From Xanthomonas sp. Leaf131 (lineage in GTDB: Bacteria > Pseudomonadota > Gammaproteobacteria > Xanthomonadales > Xanthomonadaceae), in the NCBI RefSeq assembly GCF_001423495.1, contig NZ_LMOG01000017.1, positions 1 through 64,000 of the forward strand: DNA of 64,000 bases, read 5' to 3'. The notes beneath the pieces are model-generated. The model ran no database searches. It saw only the letters and a list, made by a program, of their open reading frames with translations, and was not told where the DNA came from. Position numbers and translations under genes: made by a program. Shown here one piece after another: positions 1 to 7,761 of this stretch. Numbering within the stretch: the stretch's first letter is position 1; every line of letters starts with the position of its first letter.

Positions 1-7
1 GTTAGAC
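1..7 (+). repeat. Right end (R'' box) of a truncated attC site
   Basis: The window opens with GTTAGAC, which fits the integron R'' consensus GTTRRRY, and a cassette gene starts four bases later. The rest of this attC lies outside the window, so the array continues to the left. Confidence 0.7.
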
Positions 8-10
8 CGC

Positions 11-328
11 ATGGACAGCACCGCATCGTGTCAGACATTAGTGCTCTCCCTAGTCCGCGCCCTCTGTGGCGAGGTCCACCCGGAATTGCGTCAAGCCTCG
101 ATCGAGGCCGATGAAAACGCCATTATCGTTCGCCTCCGCTTCGAGTATGACGGTTTAGCTGCCGGTCTCGCGCAAGAGAGCTGTTCTTGCGCAGCCACAG
201 AGGTCATTGCGGACTTGGCTGCACCCTGGGACCTCGATGAGCAACATGTGTCTGTTCCGGCCCCTAGTGCCCTAAAGCCGCTGAGACATGTGGTCTACCG
301 ACGTTGGGAGCCTGAGAGTGCGGCCTAA
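11..328 (+). CDS. Integron cassette protein, unknown function
   Basis: This 105-residue acidic protein has no signal peptide or membrane segment. It begins four bases after an R'' box, and its stop codon lies inside the R' box of the next attC, the classical compact layout of a gene cassette. A Cys-Ser-Cys cluster sits near residues 57-59 and a conserved-looking Tyr-Arg-Arg-Trp-Glu near the C-terminus. The sequence resembles a family of short cassette-encoded hypothetical proteins, but no function can be assigned. No promoter or clear ribosome binding site is visible in the cassette, so expression probably depends on upstream transcription. Confidence 0.75.
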   Translation: MDSTASCQTLVLSLVRALCGEVHPELRQASIEADENAIIVRLRFEYDGLAAGLAQESCSCAATEVIADLAAPWDLDEQHVSVPAPSALKPLRHVVYRRWEPESAA

Positions 329-382
329 CAATTCATTCAAGCCGAACCCGCTTCGCGGGTCGGCTTAATTCTGGTGTTAGGC
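323..382 (+). repeat. attC recombination site
   Basis: A 60-bp imperfect palindrome runs from GCCTAAC (R') to GTTAGGC (R''). Its inner arms AGCCGAACCCGC and GCGGGTCGGCTT can form the extrahelical-base hairpin recognised by integron integrase. It is nearly identical to the sites at 953 and 3411. Confidence 0.9.
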
Positions 383-412
383 AACATGAGCGGCATACGG
401 GTGAAGTGACAG

Positions 413-946
413 ATGGATCAGAAGCTGCTCGCACGCTATCGGGAATACGCCGGGTCAGAAGAGGCCTTCGCCGTCCTTTTTGTCAAACAGCATCTCGCGC
501 AGGCCAAAGGCCACTGGGTAGATCCAGCTGATTTCGAGCGGTATGAGATGTCGCCAGACAACATGCATTTCCGCTTCGTGGTTGGCGGCCTCTATCCTCG
601 AAAGCTTCAGCCTAAATACCCACCAAAGGCTGCCTTTACTGCGAACGGCAAAGTCGACGAGAAGGCCTACTATCTAATGGTGCGCGCAATCACTTGGGAG
701 ACAGCGCACGCAGATATCGAGCAGCAGAAGGCTGCAAGATTTCGACCGCGAAGATTCGAAGTGCGCGGCGTCAGCTATGACAAGAACCGGGGCAATACCA
801 ACTTCTTCCGCGAGGATGCTCCGCCGGAGGTAAAAGCTCTAGCCTCGAACCTCGCTGATCGCACCAACCCGCTCTGGGATATCGCATTGCAGTACGCCAG
901 CCAGCCCGAGTTTGTGTACAAAATTCGAAGAGCCGAGGTGTACTAG
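413..946 (+). CDS. Integron cassette protein, unknown function
   Basis: This 177-residue soluble protein is rich in charged and aromatic residues and has no recognisable domain, signal peptide or transmembrane helix. It is the only gene of its cassette, lying between the attC sites at 323-382 and 953-1012, and its stop falls seven bases before the R' box. The GC content is visibly lower than in the chromosomal genes to the right, as expected for acquired cassettes. The ATG at 413 is about 30 bases inside the cassette. Function is unknown. Confidence 0.75.
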   Translation: MDQKLLARYREYAGSEEAFAVLFVKQHLAQAKGHWVDPADFERYEMSPDNMHFRFVVGGLYPRKLQPKYPPKAAFTANGKVDEKAYYLMVRAITWETAHADIEQQKAARFRPRRFEVRGVSYDKNRGNTNFFREDAPPEVKALASNLADRTNPLWDIALQYASQPEFVYKIRRAEVY

Positions 947-952
947 CATGTT

Positions 953-1012
953 GCCTAACAATTCGTCCAAGCCGACGCCGCTTCGCGGCGCGGCTTAATT
1001 CAGGCGTTTGAC
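953..1012 (+). repeat. attC recombination site
   Basis: A 60-bp site runs from GCCTAAC to GTTTGAC. The inner arms GCCGACGCCGC and GCGGCGCGGCTT pair. The R'' box departs from GTTRRRY at its fourth base (T), so this junction may recombine less well. Confidence 0.85.
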
Positions 1013-1015
1013 CTC

Positions 1016-1351
1016 ATGACTATCGACATCGACAAACTGACAGAAGCCGAGCTCATCGACCTCAATCATCGGATTGTTGAGAGACTTCGCTTTATGCAGC
1101 ATGCGCGAGCTCACGCAACTATGCTCCGCTTCAGCATTGGTGATCGCGTCACGTTTGAGCCGGACATGCGTGGCCCGGTTTATGGCGTCATCGTTCGCTA
1201 CAACAAAAAATCGGTCTCCTTGCTTACGGATGACGGTCAGCGTTGGAATGTAGCGCCTGGTCTTCTCCGTCCAGCATCAATAAAGGGCACTAAGCATTCG
1301 TCTTCTGGCAACGTTGTCGCTTTGCCTCGCAAGCCGCACAATGAAGCCTAA
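1016..1351 (+). CDS. Integron cassette protein with small beta-barrel-like domain
   Basis: This 111-residue protein has a helical first third (to about residue 40). A beta-rich segment follows at about residues 42-85, with a pattern of GDRVTFEP, VYGVIVRYNKKSVSLLTDDG and RWNVAPGLLRP that resembles an SH3/KOW-like barrel. The basic, Ser-rich tail is probably disordered. Similar proteins are common in integron cassettes and phages, and a nucleic-acid-binding role is only a guess from the fold. The ATG lies three bases after the preceding R'' box and the stop overlaps the next R' box, so this is a minimal cassette. Confidence 0.75.
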   Translation: MTIDIDKLTEAELIDLNHRIVERLRFMQHARAHATMLRFSIGDRVTFEPDMRGPVYGVIVRYNKKSVSLLTDDGQRWNVAPGLLRPASIKGTKHSSSGNVVALPRKPHNEA

Positions 1352-1458
1352 CCATTCGTTCAATCCGAACCCGCTTGGTTACGCCAAAAGATATAGCAGA
1401 TAGGGCTTGCCATGTTGTTGGCTCCATTACGCGGCTCGGCTTAACTCTGGCGTTAGGC
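1346..1458 (+). repeat. Long attC recombination site
   Basis: The site has canonical R' (GCCTAAC) and R'' (GTTAGGC) boxes but is 113 bp long. The extra length is an imperfect central loop between CGAACCCGC and GCGGCTCGGCTT. Longer attC sites of this kind are known. It ends the third cassette and begins the long 1459-3410 unit. Confidence 0.85.
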
Positions 1459-1622
1459 GCTATTGGATAAGGCGTCAGAATTAATTTTCAAATCGCCTCA
1501 TCGGTATGGGCAACGGCTTTGTTAGATGCTGATCGAGGCCCTGCCGCTCGAAGCAGTTGACATCCCAACAAACCCGCAGCAATCTCTACCTCAAGGAGCG
1601 TAGAAACTCCTCGAACAGCGGT
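1459..1622. other. Upstream part of the SymE leader
   Basis: No convincing gene is seen here. A second GTTAGAT, which matches R'', occurs at 1521-1527 without a partner R' box. An AGGAG/CTCCT hairpin lies near 1594-1611, just before the terminator. The segment is relatively AT-rich near 1480 (AATTAATTTTC) and could hold the promoter for the leader RNA. Confidence 0.4.
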
Positions 1623-1652
1623 ACCCACCTCCGTCAAACCGGTGGGTTTTTT
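1623..1652 (+). terminator. Intrinsic terminator in the SymE leader
   Basis: ACCCACC (1623-1629) pairs with GGTGGGT (1641-1647), followed directly by a run of six T. It lies about 170 bases before the symE-like start codon, so it either ends a short upstream RNA or attenuates readthrough into the toxin gene. Confidence 0.75.
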
Positions 1653-1680
1653 GTGCCTGCAGATTCTTGTGGGTGCAACC

Positions 1681-1812
1681 GACGCGATGCCTGCGTCGGG
1701 AGGGCGGCTAATACAACACCCCACGGGGAAATACGCCCGCCGACTGTTCGCGGTTTCTAACCTCCCGACATCCCGTCGCCACCCGGCGGCGGGGCCTGTT
1801 CGTCAAGGAGGG
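1681..1812 (+). ncRNA. Structured leader RNA of the symE-like gene, possibly C4-like
   Basis: The segment can fold strongly. GTCGGGAGG (1695-1703) pairs perfectly with CCTCCCGAC (1761-1769) and encloses a CCCC/GGGG hairpin near 1719-1728. GACGC (1681) can alternatively pair with GCGTC (1693). The CCTCC strand is also complementary to the GGAGG Shine-Dalgarno of the next gene (about 1807-1811), which suggests mutually exclusive folds. The arrangement recalls phage C4 antisense RNAs and the antisense-controlled symE/SymR locus of E. coli, but family membership is not certain from memory. Confidence 0.45.
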
Positions 1813-1819
1813 CTTTGCC

Positions 1820-2170
1820 ATGCGTCGATCCACGCCCCGTCCCACATCCGCACACAAGCGCGCCACGGAGCCGCCGCCCACCGAGATCGGTTGGCACTCG
1901 CTTGACCCCTCGATCAAGCCGCGGCCCTACGTCGAGCGCACCCCCATCCCCCAACCCCGTACCGAAGCCCGCACCCCACGCCCCGGGCACCCGCGTGCGC
2001 CAACACACTGCACCGTCGGCTATGGCTATTACCCCGCCAGCGACCAACGCGTGCCCACCTTGCGCCTGCGTGGCCGCTGGTTGGAACAACTGGGCTTTGC
2101 CATCGGCAGCAAGCTGCACATCCGCCTACGCGATGGCGAGCTGGTCGTCAGCCTGGCACCCGCCGACTGA
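1820..2170 (+). CDS. SymE-like toxin, type I addiction module family
   Basis: This 116-residue protein has a Pro/Arg/Thr-rich, probably disordered first 70 residues. A C-terminal segment (about 75-112) then carries the SymE signature: a Pro-x-Leu-x-Leu-x-Gly-x-Trp-Leu core, a Gly-Phe-x-x-Gly turn, and two final strands as in the AbrB-like fold. In E. coli SymE is an SOS-induced RNA/DNA-acting toxin held down by the antisense RNA SymR. The start is supported by AAGGAGG eight bases upstream. The gene sits behind the terminator and foldable leader described separately. It may be a stress-controlled toxin, but toxicity cannot be judged from sequence. Confidence 0.7.
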   Translation: MRRSTPRPTSAHKRATEPPPTEIGWHSLDPSIKPRPYVERTPIPQPRTEARTPRPGHPRAPTHCTVGYGYYPASDQRVPTLRLRGRWLEQLGFAIGSKLHIRLRDGELVVSLAPAD

Positions 2171-2278
2171 GCCGGTGTGCCGCACACGCGCAGCATGCAC
2201 GTGCGCGCCCGCATGGAGTGCAACGCGCACGTCGCACACCGTGCGCGCTCACAGCTCCCCGCGCCGAGGAGGACACAG

Positions 2279-2527
2279 ATGGACCACCCCGCCGTCGTCT
2301 TGCATCTCACGCTGGACCAACGCGACCAACTCGACCGCCTGCTACGCACCCTCATTGCTCATGGCGATGTCATCGCCATGAGCAAACCGGAGTGCCTGGA
2401 GGCGCAGACGCTGCCAACGTTGGGACAAGCCATCTTCGATGCCGCCCATGCCGTGCGCGAGATGCTTGAGCAGCGGTTGGAGCAAAGGCCGGGCAGGTCG
2501 TCTCTGCACGCCGAAGATGGCAGTTAG
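2279..2527 (+). CDS. Small hypothetical protein downstream of symE-like gene
   Basis: This 82-residue, mostly helical acidic protein starts at an ATG preceded by GAGGAGG. It lies about 110 bases after the SymE-like gene in the same direction and may be co-transcribed with it. Leu/Arg-rich heptad-like stretches (about residues 8-30 and 50-68) suggest a helical bundle. No known domain is recognised. An immunity or accessory role is possible from position only. A longer reading from 2177 exists but lacks a ribosome binding site. Confidence 0.55.
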   Translation: MDHPAVVLHLTLDQRDQLDRLLRTLIAHGDVIAMSKPECLEAQTLPTLGQAIFDAAHAVREMLEQRLEQRPGRSSLHAEDGS

Positions 2528-2797
2528 GTTGGTTGGGACCTACTGATGGCTCACTTGCTGTCGCATGACGGCATCTTGAAATCTCAGCGGCTTGCCTCGC
2601 TACGCTGCACGTCGTCGAACGTAACGCGTTGTCTCTGCAAAGATGCGGCATGGCCCATGGCGATGGGCAGCCGCACTGCTGCGAAGGCCTTGCGATTCAC
2701 AGGCTTGCAGCGATTGACGGCCGTCAACGCCTCGGCGAGGATCGTGTTACACCGCGCTTAGGCGGCCCAATGATAGCCAGACGGCTTGGAGGTTTCG
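2528..2797. other. Intergenic stretch inside the long cassette unit
   Basis: No convincing gene or attC is seen. A frame at 2546-2761 has no good initiation signal or protein-like composition. CGCTTAGGC near 2754 is a weak R''-like string and could be the relic of a decayed cassette boundary. Confidence 0.35.
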
Positions 2798-3118
2798 ATG
2801 GAGTTGATACTTCTATTGGGTGCGGCGCTTGCTCTTGGCAATATCGTTGCATCGGTAGCAGTACTTCGCGTTTCGGTGCTCTCGCCATCACAACGCGTAC
2901 TGCAACTTGTCCTCATCTGGCTTGTTCCAGTCATTGGCGCGGTCGTTTGTGGTGCGTTTGCTGCTTCTCAGGCACTTAGCCCCACATCGTCCAGTACAAT
3001 TGACCCGCTCTATCCGTCATCCGATGGTGGCGCGTCGAATGGCCAAGGCGTTGGGTTCTTTGGCTGTGATGGTGGGGACGCTGGCGGCGCCAGGAGCAGT
3101 GACCAGGGCGTCGCCTAA
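2798..3118 (+). CDS. Small membrane protein, unknown
   Basis: This 106-residue protein has two hydrophobic helices, at about residues 2-25 and 33-58. A hydrophilic Ser/Gly-rich tail follows with no recognisable domain. TTGGAGG lies five bases before the chosen ATG. The two-helix start resembles phospholipase D-nuclease N-terminal-type or PLDc_N-like membrane anchors, but similarity is weak. The low-complexity tail (Gly-Ala-Gly-Gly-Ala) might reflect a frameshifted end. It lies inside the long cassette unit. Confidence 0.5.
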   Translation: MELILLLGAALALGNIVASVAVLRVSVLSPSQRVLQLVLIWLVPVIGAVVCGAFAASQALSPTSSSTIDPLYPSSDGGASNGQGVGFFGCDGGDAGGARSSDQGVA

Positions 3119-3142
3119 ACAACAACATCGCAAACTGAGGTA

Positions 3143-3403
3143 ATGATGGAAGAGGAATATCAGCTTGTAATGTCGCCACTCTGCCAGTCGATCACAGAAA
3201 AAGGGCAGACGGTTCGCTTTGAGATCTATCGTGGGCCAGATAGCGACTGGACGCTTGAAGCTGTTGACGCATACAACAACTCAACCGTCTGGGACGATCT
3301 GTTTGCGACAGATCAGGCTGCTCTAGACGAGGGGTGGCGGACTATCCGAGAAGATGGCATTGCGTCTCTCATTGGCCAGCCCAGCGGAAGTCAGCGCCAG
3401 TGA
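3143..3403 (+). CDS. Integron cassette hypothetical protein
   Basis: This 86-residue acidic protein is probably a small alpha/beta domain: beta strands near residues 6-12, 21-29 and 35-43, then a helix near 55-72. It starts at tandem ATGs preceded by GAGG and ends eight bases before an R' box, so it is the terminal gene of its cassette. No function is recognised. Several short cassette proteins with the same strand-strand-strand-helix order exist. Confidence 0.6.
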   Translation: MMEEEYQLVMSPLCQSITEKGQTVRFEIYRGPDSDWTLEAVDAYNNSTVWDDLFATDQAALDEGWRTIREDGIASLIGQPSGSQRQ

Positions 3404-3410
3404 CCCAACC

Positions 3411-3470
3411 GCCTGACAATCGGCTCAAGCCGAACCCGCTTTGCGAGTCGGCTTAGTTCAGGCGTTAGGC
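3411..3470 (+). repeat. attC recombination site
   Basis: A 60-bp site runs from GCCTGAC (one mismatch to RYYYAAC) to GTTAGGC. The inner arms AGCCGAACCCGC and GCGAGTCGGCTT pair. This is the last clear attC in the window. Confidence 0.85.
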
Positions 3471-3480
3471 CTCTCGGTAA

Positions 3481-3777
3481 ATGCGCATGCATCCGACATC
3501 ATCAAAGACATCAGTTGGAAATCGCGCTCTTCGGCTATTCGCTGTACTACTCGTCTTCTTCGGTGTTTCAGGCACCCTTACTTGGTGGCATCACACCAGA
3601 ACGCTCTCGCCCTGCGCCACTTCTGGCTCCATCGCAAGATATCCGGTCGCGTGTCATTCTGGCCTTTGGCTGTTCGGCACATCCTGGGCCGGGCTTGCCA
3701 GCTTTTTGTTTACGCTCTTTGGCGTCTGCTTGCTCTTTTCATGGGGATGGTCCTTTGCTCGCCGCAAGCGAAGCTAA
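3481..3777 (+). CDS. Small membrane protein of the last cassette
   Basis: This 98-residue protein has two transmembrane helices (about residues 17-36 and 63-91), a short loop with a Cys pair between them, and a basic C-terminal end. It starts ten bases after the R'' box of the attC at 3411-3470. No attC follows its stop, so it marks the end of the recognisable array or a cassette whose attC has been lost. No function is recognised. Confidence 0.6.
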   Translation: MRMHPTSSKTSVGNRALRLFAVLLVFFGVSGTLTWWHHTRTLSPCATSGSIARYPVACHSGLWLFGTSWAGLASFLFTLFGVCLLFSWGWSFARRKRS

Positions 3778-3843
3778 AGCCTTAAATGTATCCAATCGCT
3801 CAACGCTGCAATCTGCCACTCACGCATTACCGCCAAGGAAAGC

Positions 3844-4635
3844 ATGTTCTCCATCTTCAAGAAGAAAGCCGCTCCGTTACTGATCGTTCGAGCCGATGGG
3901 CGGGAGTTGTGTCGCGTTACCCAGAGCGATGTCCCGTGCGAGATCAAGCCTTCCGCATGGTTGAAGCCCAATAGCGTCCTGGAGTTTGCCGACTCGGCGG
4001 GAGAGGTGCATCGGCATGAACTTGGTGCTGCGACGGGGTGGTTCCACTTTTCCGTTCGTGTGCATCCCAGCCTTGGGTGCCAGGCAGACTGTGTCATTTC
4101 GCAGACCGAGCAGCTTGATCCAGATGCGTTTGCGAATGGCCAAGCATCCGGGATCAGGTTTCAGCCGTTCTTCCTGCCGGGCGCCGGCGTCAGTAGTTCC
4201 GCACTTGCAGGCAAGGGACTTTTTGCCAGGGGTCTGCACTTCAGCGGATTGGTCACCGGTGGCAACGTGCTGCTTTCTTGTGAATGCGACCACTGCAAGC
4301 GTTCGTTCCTGATCCGCTCCTATCACGCGGGTTTTAGCAACGCGGGATACTTCTACTCGGGGTCTGGCAGTTACACCATCACGGTGGATAGCCATCTGCC
4401 TGGCAGCCCTGCGGCGCTGTCCGAGCCCGATGCCGAAGCGCTTGCTGCGCTGGAAGACACACTACCGTTGGCACCGGATGGGTCCCGCTACGCCTACCTC
4501 AATCCCTTTCGCTGCCCGCATTGTTCCGAGCCTTACATCGATTTTGAGGCGAATCCGGGTTTGCGGGCGAGCGAGTATTACGGAAATTACTTTGAGGGCT
4601 CAACGCTGTTGCGATACGTCCCTGAGCCTGTTTAG
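3844..4635 (+). CDS. Hypothetical protein with two cysteine-pair (zinc ribbon-like) sites
   Basis: This 263-residue soluble protein is not recognised as a known family. A Cys-x-Cys-x2-Cys group near residue 147 (CECDHC) and a CPHC motif near residue 222 could together bind one zinc ion in a ribbon. The stretch between them contains a Ser/Gly/Tyr-rich strand pattern (SGSGSYT). It begins MFSIFKKK after a short gap from the last cassette gene. There is no attC after it, so it is probably resident chromosomal DNA at the array edge, although its GC is lower than that of the genes that follow. Confidence 0.55.
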   Translation: MFSIFKKKAAPLLIVRADGRELCRVTQSDVPCEIKPSAWLKPNSVLEFADSAGEVHRHELGAATGWFHFSVRVHPSLGCQADCVISQTEQLDPDAFANGQASGIRFQPFFLPGAGVSSSALAGKGLFARGLHFSGLVTGGNVLLSCECDHCKRSFLIRSYHAGFSNAGYFYSGSGSYTITVDSHLPGSPAALSEPDAEALAALEDTLPLAPDGSRYAYLNPFRCPHCSEPYIDFEANPGLRASEYYGNYFEGSTLLRYVPEPV

Positions 4636-4734
4636 CGTCAGTTGACCGAGCCTTGAAAGGAAGATCGGCCACTGTCATTTCAACCGGCCTGCGCACTTGC
4701 TGAGATGGTGGCCTCTTGCGCTAAGATTCGGCTG

Positions 4735-5091
4735 ATGAACGCTAAATTTTTTCTGATTGCACTCCTGCTCAGCGCCTCTGCATCGGCGCAAGGTGTTTCG
4801 CCGGCCACGACGCGTGAGGTTGGTCAGCTTTTCAAGGTCCTTGCGCAATCCAACTGCGAATTTTCGCGCAACGGGTCGTGGTATGCGGCGCCCAAAGCCA
4901 GCGAACATTTGCAGCGCAAGTACGAGTACCTGCAGAAGAAGGGGCTGGTGACATCCACCGAGTCATTCATTGAGCTTGCCGCCACCAAGAGCAGCATGTC
5001 GGGCAAGCCGTATCAGGTGCGTTGCGGCAACGCTGCGCCGGTATCGAGCCAATCCTGGTTCACTGGCAAGCTGCGGGAGCTACGCAAGTAA
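4735..5091 (+). CDS. DUF5329-like exported protein
   Basis: This 118-residue protein has a cleavable signal peptide (residues 1-19, ending Ala-Ser-Ala-Gln). The mature domain resembles DUF5329: a Ser-x-Cys-x-Phe-x-Arg-Asn-Gly stretch, an Ala-x-x-His-Leu-x-x-Lys-Tyr helix, a Glu-Ser-Phe-Ile segment, and a final Ser-Gly-Lys-Pro-Tyr-x-Val-x-Cys. The two cysteines could form a disulfide. The inner ATG at 4735 was chosen because it puts the signal peptide at the N-terminus. The protein is predicted to be periplasmic, with unknown role. Confidence 0.7.
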   Translation: MNAKFFLIALLLSASASAQGVSPATTREVGQLFKVLAQSNCEFSRNGSWYAAPKASEHLQRKYEYLQKKGLVTSTESFIELAATKSSMSGKPYQVRCGNAAPVSSQSWFTGKLRELRK

Positions 5092-5167
5092 TCGGCAGGC
5101 GTCAGCTCCAGCGATCAGGCAACATCACCCGCAGCACTATCGCGCGCCAAAGATGCGCCAGCGTCGA

Positions 5168-7267
5168 TCAGGCAACGCGCAGCCTCTCCACTACATCAGC
5201 GCTGCCATTACACCCATCCGCCACAAACGCACTCACCGCATCTTCCAGCTGCGCGGCATGGTCGCCCATGGCGCGCGCGGCGGCGCTGGCGTCCTGCATG
5301 CGGGTGACGCCCTCGCGCATGTCGGTGTCTACGCCGGCGAGGGTGTGATGCACCTGCGCGATGCTGCCTGCTTCTTGTTGTGAGGCGACGGCGATCTTGC
5401 TGAGCGTGCCGCTGACCTGGCCGATGGTGGCGACGATGTGTTGCATGCCTTCGCCCGCGTGGCGGACCTGTTGCACGCCGGCTTGCATATGCGTCACCGA
5501 TTCGCTGATCAGGGTCTTGATCTGGCTGGCGGCGGTGGACGAGCGTAGCGCCAGCGCGCGCACTTCGCTGGCGACCACGGCGAAACCGCGGCCTTCGTCG
5601 CCAGCGCGTGCGGCTTCGACAGCGGCATTCAAGGCAAGGATATTGGTCTGGAAGGCGAGGCCGTCGATGACCGAGACGATGTCCTGGATGCGCCGCGAGG
5701 CCTGCTCCATCTGCTGCATGGTGCCCATCGCCTGATGCATGGTGTCGCCGCCATCGCGTGCGGCCTCCGATGCGGCGGCGGTGAGTTTGTCCGCATCCGC
5801 GGCCTGTGCGGTGTGCCGTTGCATGGTGCCGAGCACGGCCTGCATCTGGGTGGCGGTACGGCCCAGGGTGGCCGACTGACGCTGCACCTGCTGTTCCAAC
5901 GCATCGTTGCGGGTGAGGATGTGGCCGGCGGCGTGATTGATGGCGGTGCTGGAGCTGCGGATCTGCGTGATGATGCGCGCCAGCTCGTCGGCGGTGGCAT
6001 TGGCATCGCGCTTCATCTGCTCGAACACGCCTTCGCACTGTCGATCGATGCGCTGCGACAGATCGCCACGCGACATCGCCGCCAGCATGCGGCGCATGTC
6101 CTGCAGGCTGTCGTCGGTGATGGCGAGAAATCGGTTGACGCCGTCGGCCAGCTGGCCGAGCGTGCCGCCCTGCGCATGCCCCTGCAGCCGTGCGCCAAGC
6201 TCGCCACGCGTGGCGTGTGCGATGACCGTGGCCAGTTGTGCTTCCAGCGCCAGTTCCTGGGTGCGGTCTTGCCACTCCACCACTACGCCCAGCGAGGCGC
6301 CATCGTGGTCGCGGACCGGGGTGATGTTTTCCTGCAACTGCAGCGCAGCGAGCGCGCGCGTTCTGCTGGTGCCGGCGTCATGCCCCACCTGCACGGCATC
6401 GGCGAGCGCGGTGTGCAGCAGGTGGGTGTCGACCTGCGTGCCCAGTTGCTGGAACGATTGATTGCGGTAGATGGCAGCGCCCTGCCCGTCGACGATGGCA
6501 ACGGCCATTGCCGATGCATCCAGGGCCAGACGAATGCGCCGATTTTCCAGCAGTAAGTGCTGTTGTTGGGCGATGCGTTCTTCTACCTGCACGCTCATGC
6601 GCACCAGCGCCTGCGCCAGCGATCCGCTGCGGAAGGGCTGCTGCAGGATGGCGGGCGGCAAGGTGGCGCCGGTGGCCAGGGTGTCGGCCAGTTCCACCAG
6701 CGATTCGGCTTCGTGGTCGAGCGCATCGACCTGGCGGCGCAGCTGGATGGCCATCACGCAGACGAAGGCGGTTTCGACGATCACATAGCCCGCATGCAGC
6801 ACCACGATGCCGAAGCCGCTGCCGACAGTGAACGCCTGCACCGACATGCCACGCGATTGCAGCCAATAGAACGCCAGGTGATGCACGGCGATGGCACCGG
6901 CGGCGACCACCACCGGCAACCAGTCGCGGTAATAGAGCAGCAGCGCCAGGATCACGAAGACGCCGAAGTGCATCTCCACCAGGCCATGCGCTTGCTGGAT
7001 GGTGGCAGCGACCAACGCCATCAGCACCAAGGCGTTGGTGATACGGGTCAGGCGCGTGCCGGGGTTGGCATGCACCTGCCAGGCCATCAACAACAGGCTG
7101 GGCAGCGTCACTGCGAGAAAGGTGGTCCATTGGCCTTGGTACCAAGCCAGGCCCAGCGAGCCAAGGCTCTGCAGCACAGCCAGCCACAGAAACAGCCGAT
7201 CGGCCTTGATCGCCAGGCGGGTGGCGTAGGTGGAGGTCGGCGATGCCGATGCGGGCAGTTCCATCAT
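5168..7267 (-). CDS. Methyl-accepting chemotaxis protein with polytopic membrane sensor and PAS
   Basis: About 699 residues. The N-terminal 190 residues contain about six hydrophobic helices and no large periplasmic domain. A PAS-like segment follows (about 260-370), then HAMP-like helices, then a full MCP signalling hairpin. The conserved tip is visible ([24 protein letters not shown], split here only in description). It should signal to CheA/CheW at the cell pole, sensing membrane state or an intracellular/redox cue. There is no CheR-docking pentapeptide at the C-terminus. The tandem ATG start overlaps the stop of the upstream thioredoxin-like gene, so the two are translationally coupled. 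Confidence 0.9.
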   Translation of the reverse strand: MMELPASASPTSTYATRLAIKADRLFLWLAVLQSLGSLGLAWYQGQWTTFLAVTLPSLLLMAWQVHANPGTRLTRITNALVLMALVAATIQQAHGLVEMHFGVFVILALLLYYRDWLPVVVAAGAIAVHHLAFYWLQSRGMSVQAFTVGSGFGIVVLHAGYVIVETAFVCVMAIQLRRQVDALDHEAESLVELADTLATGATLPPAILQQPFRSGSLAQALVRMSVQVEERIAQQQHLLLENRRIRLALDASAMAVAIVDGQGAAIYRNQSFQQLGTQVDTHLLHTALADAVQVGHDAGTSRTRALAALQLQENITPVRDHDGASLGVVVEWQDRTQELALEAQLATVIAHATRGELGARLQGHAQGGTLGQLADGVNRFLAITDDSLQDMRRMLAAMSRGDLSQRIDRQCEGVFEQMKRDANATADELARIITQIRSSSTAINHAAGHILTRNDALEQQVQRQSATLGRTATQMQAVLGTMQRHTAQAADADKLTAAASEAARDGGDTMHQAMGTMQQMEQASRRIQDIVSVIDGLAFQTNILALNAAVEAARAGDEGRGFAVVASEVRALALRSSTAASQIKTLISESVTHMQAGVQQVRHAGEGMQHIVATIGQVSGTLSKIAVASQQEAGSIAQVHHTLAGVDTDMREGVTRMQDASAAARAMGDHAAQLEDAVSAFVADGCNGSADVVERLRVA

Positions 7268-7761
7268 GACAGCGACTCCACGGCACAAGGACAAGGAAAC
7301 GCCAACGCAGCACTCGCAGTGCGCGCCAGCACGTTGGGAAGCCAGCGCGACCAATCGGCCGCGCCTGCCGTGCCGCACACGGCGCCGCCGTCGGCCGGGC
7401 CGGCATAGCGCGGTTGGCCGTCAGCGCCGAGCAACCACACCGAATAGCCGCTGCCACGTAGCGTTGGCATGTCGAGCATGCGCACCTGGCCGCCGCGCGC
7501 GCGCACGGCGCTGCTGAGCACGGCCCAGGCGCGATTGGATGCAAGGTCGCTACAGGCGCAAGCGCCTGCGACGCCGATCAGCATCGGCGCCTGCTGCGTG
7601 GCCGGCAGGCTGGCCTGGACCTGCGCCCAGGCACCGGCCACATCGTTGCTCGGCATGCGTGGCGTGGACCAGGCCACGGCAATCCAGCCGCACCACAGCG
7701 CGAGCAGGGCAACGCCCAGGGTGCTTCGCGTCGTGGTGGTCAGGCGGCCGAAGACAGGCAT
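7264..7761 (-). CDS. Membrane-anchored DUF6436-like (thioredoxin-fold) protein
   Basis: This 165-residue protein has an N-terminal hydrophobic anchor (about residues 14-32) and a periplasmic domain with several cysteines: Cys-Ala-Cys near residue 67, a single Cys near 129, and Cys-Pro-Cys near 158. The composition resembles DUF6436 thioredoxin-like proteins, which lack a standard CxxC. Its stop overlaps the start of the chemoreceptor gene, so the pair forms an operon. It may supply a redox or ligand cue to the receptor, which is inference from linkage only. Confidence 0.6.
   Translation of the reverse strand: MPVFGRLTTTTRSTLGVALLALWCGWIAVAWSTPRMPSNDVAGAWAQVQASLPATQQAPMLIGVAGACACSDLASNRAWAVLSSAVRARGGQVRMLDMPTLRGSGYSVWLLGADGQPRYAGPADGGAVCGTAGAADWSRWLPNVLARTASAALAFPCPCAVESLS

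Noticed and set aside
1508..1530. Possible additional attC ending in GTTAGAT at 1521-1527
   Set aside because: Only the R''-like box is present. No RYYYAAC partner or pairing inner arms were found in the preceding 60-110 bases.
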